A DNA stretch of 64,000 bases. Origin: a virus. Location of the stretch: IMG/VR virus record IMGVR_UViG_3300025411_000011, positions 37,892 through 101,891 of that record; one strand, 5' to 3'. A program made the position numbers and the translations under genes. Under the pieces are notes generated by a model. It was not told the DNA's origin, made no database searches, and saw nothing but the letters and a program-made list of their open reading frames with translations. Positions 61,944 to 64,000 of this stretch are shown here, piece by piece (within the stretch, counting starts at the first letter, position 1; each line of letters opens with the position of its first letter).

Positions 61944-62953
61944 AGGTTACTGTAAATCGATAGTAGTGTATTTTTGTCGTAGGTGTCTGAATCAATGCTG
62001 ACAATTTGATTACTGACAATTTGATCAACACTTTCAAAACTTTGAATATCTATATTAGTGTTAATTTCGATTTCTTTCTTTTCAGCTATCAATGTAAGTT
62101 CTCTGATATTGTAGTCTGCAATGAATTTTTCTTTGATAAAACTTGCTTCTTCAAAACTAATATCAATGTCTAATGCAACACGAAGATGTTGTCTAGGCAG
62201 AATAATTTCATCGGCACGATCAATCAGTTCACTTAATTTAAGAGTTCGATATGTAGGTTGTCCAGGCCAGCTATGATATACAGGTTGTCCACCCCACTCC
62301 AATATCATCATACCACGTTCATCATCCCATGCATCCGAATAGTTGTGCGGGAACGCATTGCCAATATAAACCATGTTTTCATTTTGTTGACGTTTGTGGA
62401 AATGTCCACTAAACCCTAATTCAAAACCTTTAAATGCGTCAACTTGTAGTTCTCCGTGATCCGGCATTTGCACCATGGCATTCATAAAAAATTTAGGAAG
62501 TTCAAAATGTCCAAAGCAATATTTGCCTGTACGTTTGTTTATGTTTTTCCATTCTTCTCCCACCAACCACGGATAAAGGGTGACATCTCCAATAGTAGTA
62601 GGCTCGTGTATGACAGTAACACCAGGAATGTATTTTCCAAATTCCACAGAGTGTATGTCTCGTTTGTCTTTGTAATACAAATCATGATTACCAGGAAAGA
62701 AATAGAAGTTGTTAAACGCCTGACCCAACTTTTCCAAGGCCCTAAGGCTATAATCCATTGTAGTAATGTTAAGGCTATTACGGTTATGGTGCCAATCACC
62801 CATAAAGATACCTGTATCACAACCTTCCTCCTTTGCTTTAGCGATATACCAATCCACAAATTCCTCACAATCTTGATTGTGAATTGATGAATTACTTTTA
62901 AGACCAAAATGTATGTCAGTAAAAGCGGCAATCTTTTTAAACATATTACTCAC
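61940..62953 (-). CDS. gp47: Recombination nuclease subunit gp47 (Mre11-like)
   Basis: 337 residues (T4 gp47 is 339). Metallophosphoesterase nuclease partner of gp46. Motifs in order: 'FTDIHFGLK' (D-x-H), 'IFMGDWHHNRN' (GD), 'FFPGNHDLYYKD' (GNHD) and 'LGFSGHFHKRQ' (GHxH). The C-terminal ~80 residues form the gp46-binding part. It overlaps the gp55 end by 8 bases and the gp46 start by 4, showing tight coupling of all three. Confidence 0.95.
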   Translation of the reverse strand: MSNMFKKIAAFTDIHFGLKSNSSIHNQDCEEFVDWYIAKAKEEGCDTGIFMGDWHHNRNSLNITTMDYSLRALEKLGQAFNNFYFFPGNHDLYYKDKRDIHSVEFGKYIPGVTVIHEPTTIGDVTLYPWLVGEEWKNINKRTGKYCFGHFELPKFFMNAMVQMPDHGELQVDAFKGFELGFSGHFHKRQQNENMVYIGNAFPHNYSDAWDDERGMMILEWGGQPVYHSWPGQPTYRTLKLSELIDRADEIILPRQHLRVALDIDISFEEASFIKEKFIADYNIRELTLIAEKKEIEINTNIDIQSFESVDQIVSNQIVSIDSDTYDKNTLLSIYSNL

Positions 62954-63794
62954 TAGCAGTATCCTCGTTGTGTCGTTTTAATGCGTTTGCATGTTCACCT
63001 GCGCCAGTACGGCTATAACTAGGATTCATTCCGTTGATTTCCAGTATGTCGTCACGGATATTTTGATTGCGTTTTTCTATATTAATAACACGAACAAAGC
63101 TATTAGTAACAGCCGCAGTAAAATACGCAAAAGGATTGTCTGATTTCGATTCATCAAATTGTAGTCCTATCTGTGTAAGTTGCAAAATAGCCTGACCTTT
63201 CATTTCGTCATTATATGTGTACCCACGAACGTTACCCCGAGTAGCATAACGCTCACATAATTTTAACATCATACGAGCTAAGGTGTTAGTTATTTGGCCC
63301 GCATTTTTGTCAAAATGACCAGTCTTCAATCCACCTTTCCAATGACTTTTACCAACACATATGAGTTCATCTTCGTCATTAAATTTCCAATGTTGGAAAG
63401 GAGGAAAATTAACCTTATCACGGTGATCTGCAAGACTCTTTGGATTTTTCTTACGTGTATTGTTAAGTGGAATATGATCAAATGTCATGATCCTGAAGAC
63501 TACATCTGTCTTTGGAATTTTTTTATAATCAATTTCGCAGTCGGCTTGTTTAATTTTTTCTCCGCCCTTTTTACGAGCGGCATAATCGGTGTCTCCAATA
63601 CGTTTGGCACGATTACGTTTGGCTTCTGCAATAGTTCTAATATTAATTTTATCTACGCTGGGCAGGATTATATCGTATTGATGATATTCTGGTTTGGAAA
63701 ATACACAATAACTACTTTTTGATTTGTGTATTTCGGCCAACATGTCTTTGTTGTTTAAGTAATTTACTTTGGGCGGGTTTGCTGGTATTGTCAT
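62946..63794 (-). CDS. gp55: Late-transcription sigma factor gp55
   Basis: 282 residues (T4 gp55 is 185). It binds host RNA polymerase and recognises the late TATAAATA box; such boxes are abundant in this window. The family parts are an N-terminal 'KVNYLNNKDMLAEI' (as 'YVNNKELL' in T4), 'GYTYNDEMKGQAILQLTQIG', 'ESKSDNPFAYFTAAVTNSFV' and 'RVINIEKRNQNIRDDI'. About 100 residues (~30-140) between the first and second parts are extra and basic ('AEAKRNRAKRIGDTDYAARK'). Led by a near-perfect sigma-70 promoter, so host polymerase makes it early; a GAGG ribosome site is 10 bases upstream. Confidence 0.92.
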   Translation of the reverse strand: MTIPANPPKVNYLNNKDMLAEIHKSKSSYCVFSKPEYHQYDIILPSVDKINIRTIAEAKRNRAKRIGDTDYAARKKGGEKIKQADCEIDYKKIPKTDVVFRIMTFDHIPLNNTRKKNPKSLADHRDKVNFPPFQHWKFNDEDELICVGKSHWKGGLKTGHFDKNAGQITNTLARMMLKLCERYATRGNVRGYTYNDEMKGQAILQLTQIGLQFDESKSDNPFAYFTAAVTNSFVRVINIEKRNQNIRDDILEINGMNPSYSRTGAGEHANALKRHNEDTASE

Positions 63795-63817
63795 CCTTAA
63801 GAGTCCTCTAATGGTTA

Positions 63818-63846
63818 ATTATAAACTACGCACTTTATAAAGTCAA
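63818..63846 (-). promoter_or_regulatory. Consensus sigma-70 promoter for the gp55-gp47-gp46 operon
   Basis: Minus strand: -35 TTGACT (63841-63846), 17-bp spacer, -10 TATAAT (63818-63823). Only one base differs from consensus. Start expected near 63811. Confidence 0.88.
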
Positions 63847-63853
63847 CTAAATA
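63846..63853 (+). promoter_or_regulatory. Variant late box ACTAAATA for the right-edge gene
   Basis: ACTAAATA, two mismatches from consensus, touching the -35 of the divergent gp55 promoter. The leader would contain AAAAAGGAAT before the ATG at 63877. Tentative. Confidence 0.35.
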
Positions 63854-63876
63854 TTATACCAAAAAGGAATAATATT

Positions 63877-64000
63877 ATGGCCGTAACAGGAGCAACAGCA
63901 CAGGTACAACAAGGCGCAAGTGCTAATTCGATTGGATCTGCTATCAATAAAGCAGGTAAAATCACTGCATTGGCAGGAGCGGTGGGTAATGCCACCAATT
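63877..64000 (+). CDS. Unidentified protein, 3' end outside window
   Basis: Only 41 codons are visible: 'MAVTGATAQVQQGASANSIG' then 'SAINKAGKITALAGAVGN'. Ala/Gly-rich, small residues, possibly a virion protein start. AAAAAGGAAT lies ~8 bases before the ATG. It is divergent from gp55. Too short to assign. Confidence 0.55.
   Translation, partial: MAVTGATAQVQQGASANSIGSAINKAGKITALAGAVGNATN

Overview
The window is part of the genome of a T4-like contractile-tailed phage (myovirus). It carries recognisable homologues of T4 neck (gp13, gp14, gp15), sheath (gp18), tube (gp19), portal (gp20), prohead protease (gp21), scaffold (gp22), major capsid (gp23), baseplate hub (gp26), recombination (gp46, gp47) and late sigma (gp55) proteins. 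The DNA is AT-rich. The many T4-type late promoter boxes ([N]ATAAATA) fit the presence of gp55. Very large Thr/Ser/Gly-rich fibre genes, a halogenase and a Nudix enzyme resemble aquatic T4-like phages rather than coliphage T4. No gene in the window identifies the host.

Layout, left to right. 1-4.7 kb (minus): a tube-like paralogue (cut by the window edge), tail tube and an oversized tail sheath. 4.8-6.6 kb: a small HNH-type protein, dNMP kinase and neck gp13. 6.6-10 kb (plus): gp14, gp15 and a Nudix hydrolase. 9.9-14.1 kb (minus): a flavin-dependent halogenase, an Ig-like protein, a radical SAM/SPASM enzyme and a small protein whose C-terminal half is almost entirely Asn-Cys repeats. 14.1-48.8 kb (minus): fibre and appendage genes, including 4890- and 2845-residue paralogues. 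48.8-57 kb (minus): head genes gp23, gp22, gp21, core protein, a small conserved protein, gp20 and a tape-measure-like gene. 57-58.1 kb (plus): gp26 and a small hub-assembly protein. 58.1-59 kb (minus): a membrane-segment protein. 59-59.4 kb: a structured non-coding spacer. 59.4-63.8 kb (minus): GIY-YIG protein, small hypothetical, gp46, gp47 and gp55. A new plus-strand gene starts at the right edge.

Regulation can be partly read. gp55 and dNMP kinase each sit behind a near-consensus sigma-70 promoter (TTGAC[T/C], 17-bp spacer, TATAAT/TATACT), as expected for genes made before late transcription. Structural genes sit behind late boxes. Three late boxes lie only 4-5 bases before start codons that lack a Shine-Dalgarno sequence, predicting leaderless mRNAs. 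Hairpins, some with UUCG loops as is typical of T4, separate several cistrons.

The most interesting part is the 9.9-14.1 kb locus. A radical SAM/SPASM maturase of the type that modifies peptides lies next to an Asn-Cys-repeat protein, with a flavin halogenase in the same strand-run. The Asn-Cys gene is only 3 bases downstream of a fibre gene. I propose, as inference, that this is a phage post-translational modification system acting on a virion appendage or a peptide product (RiPP-like). No function has been shown from the sequence alone.
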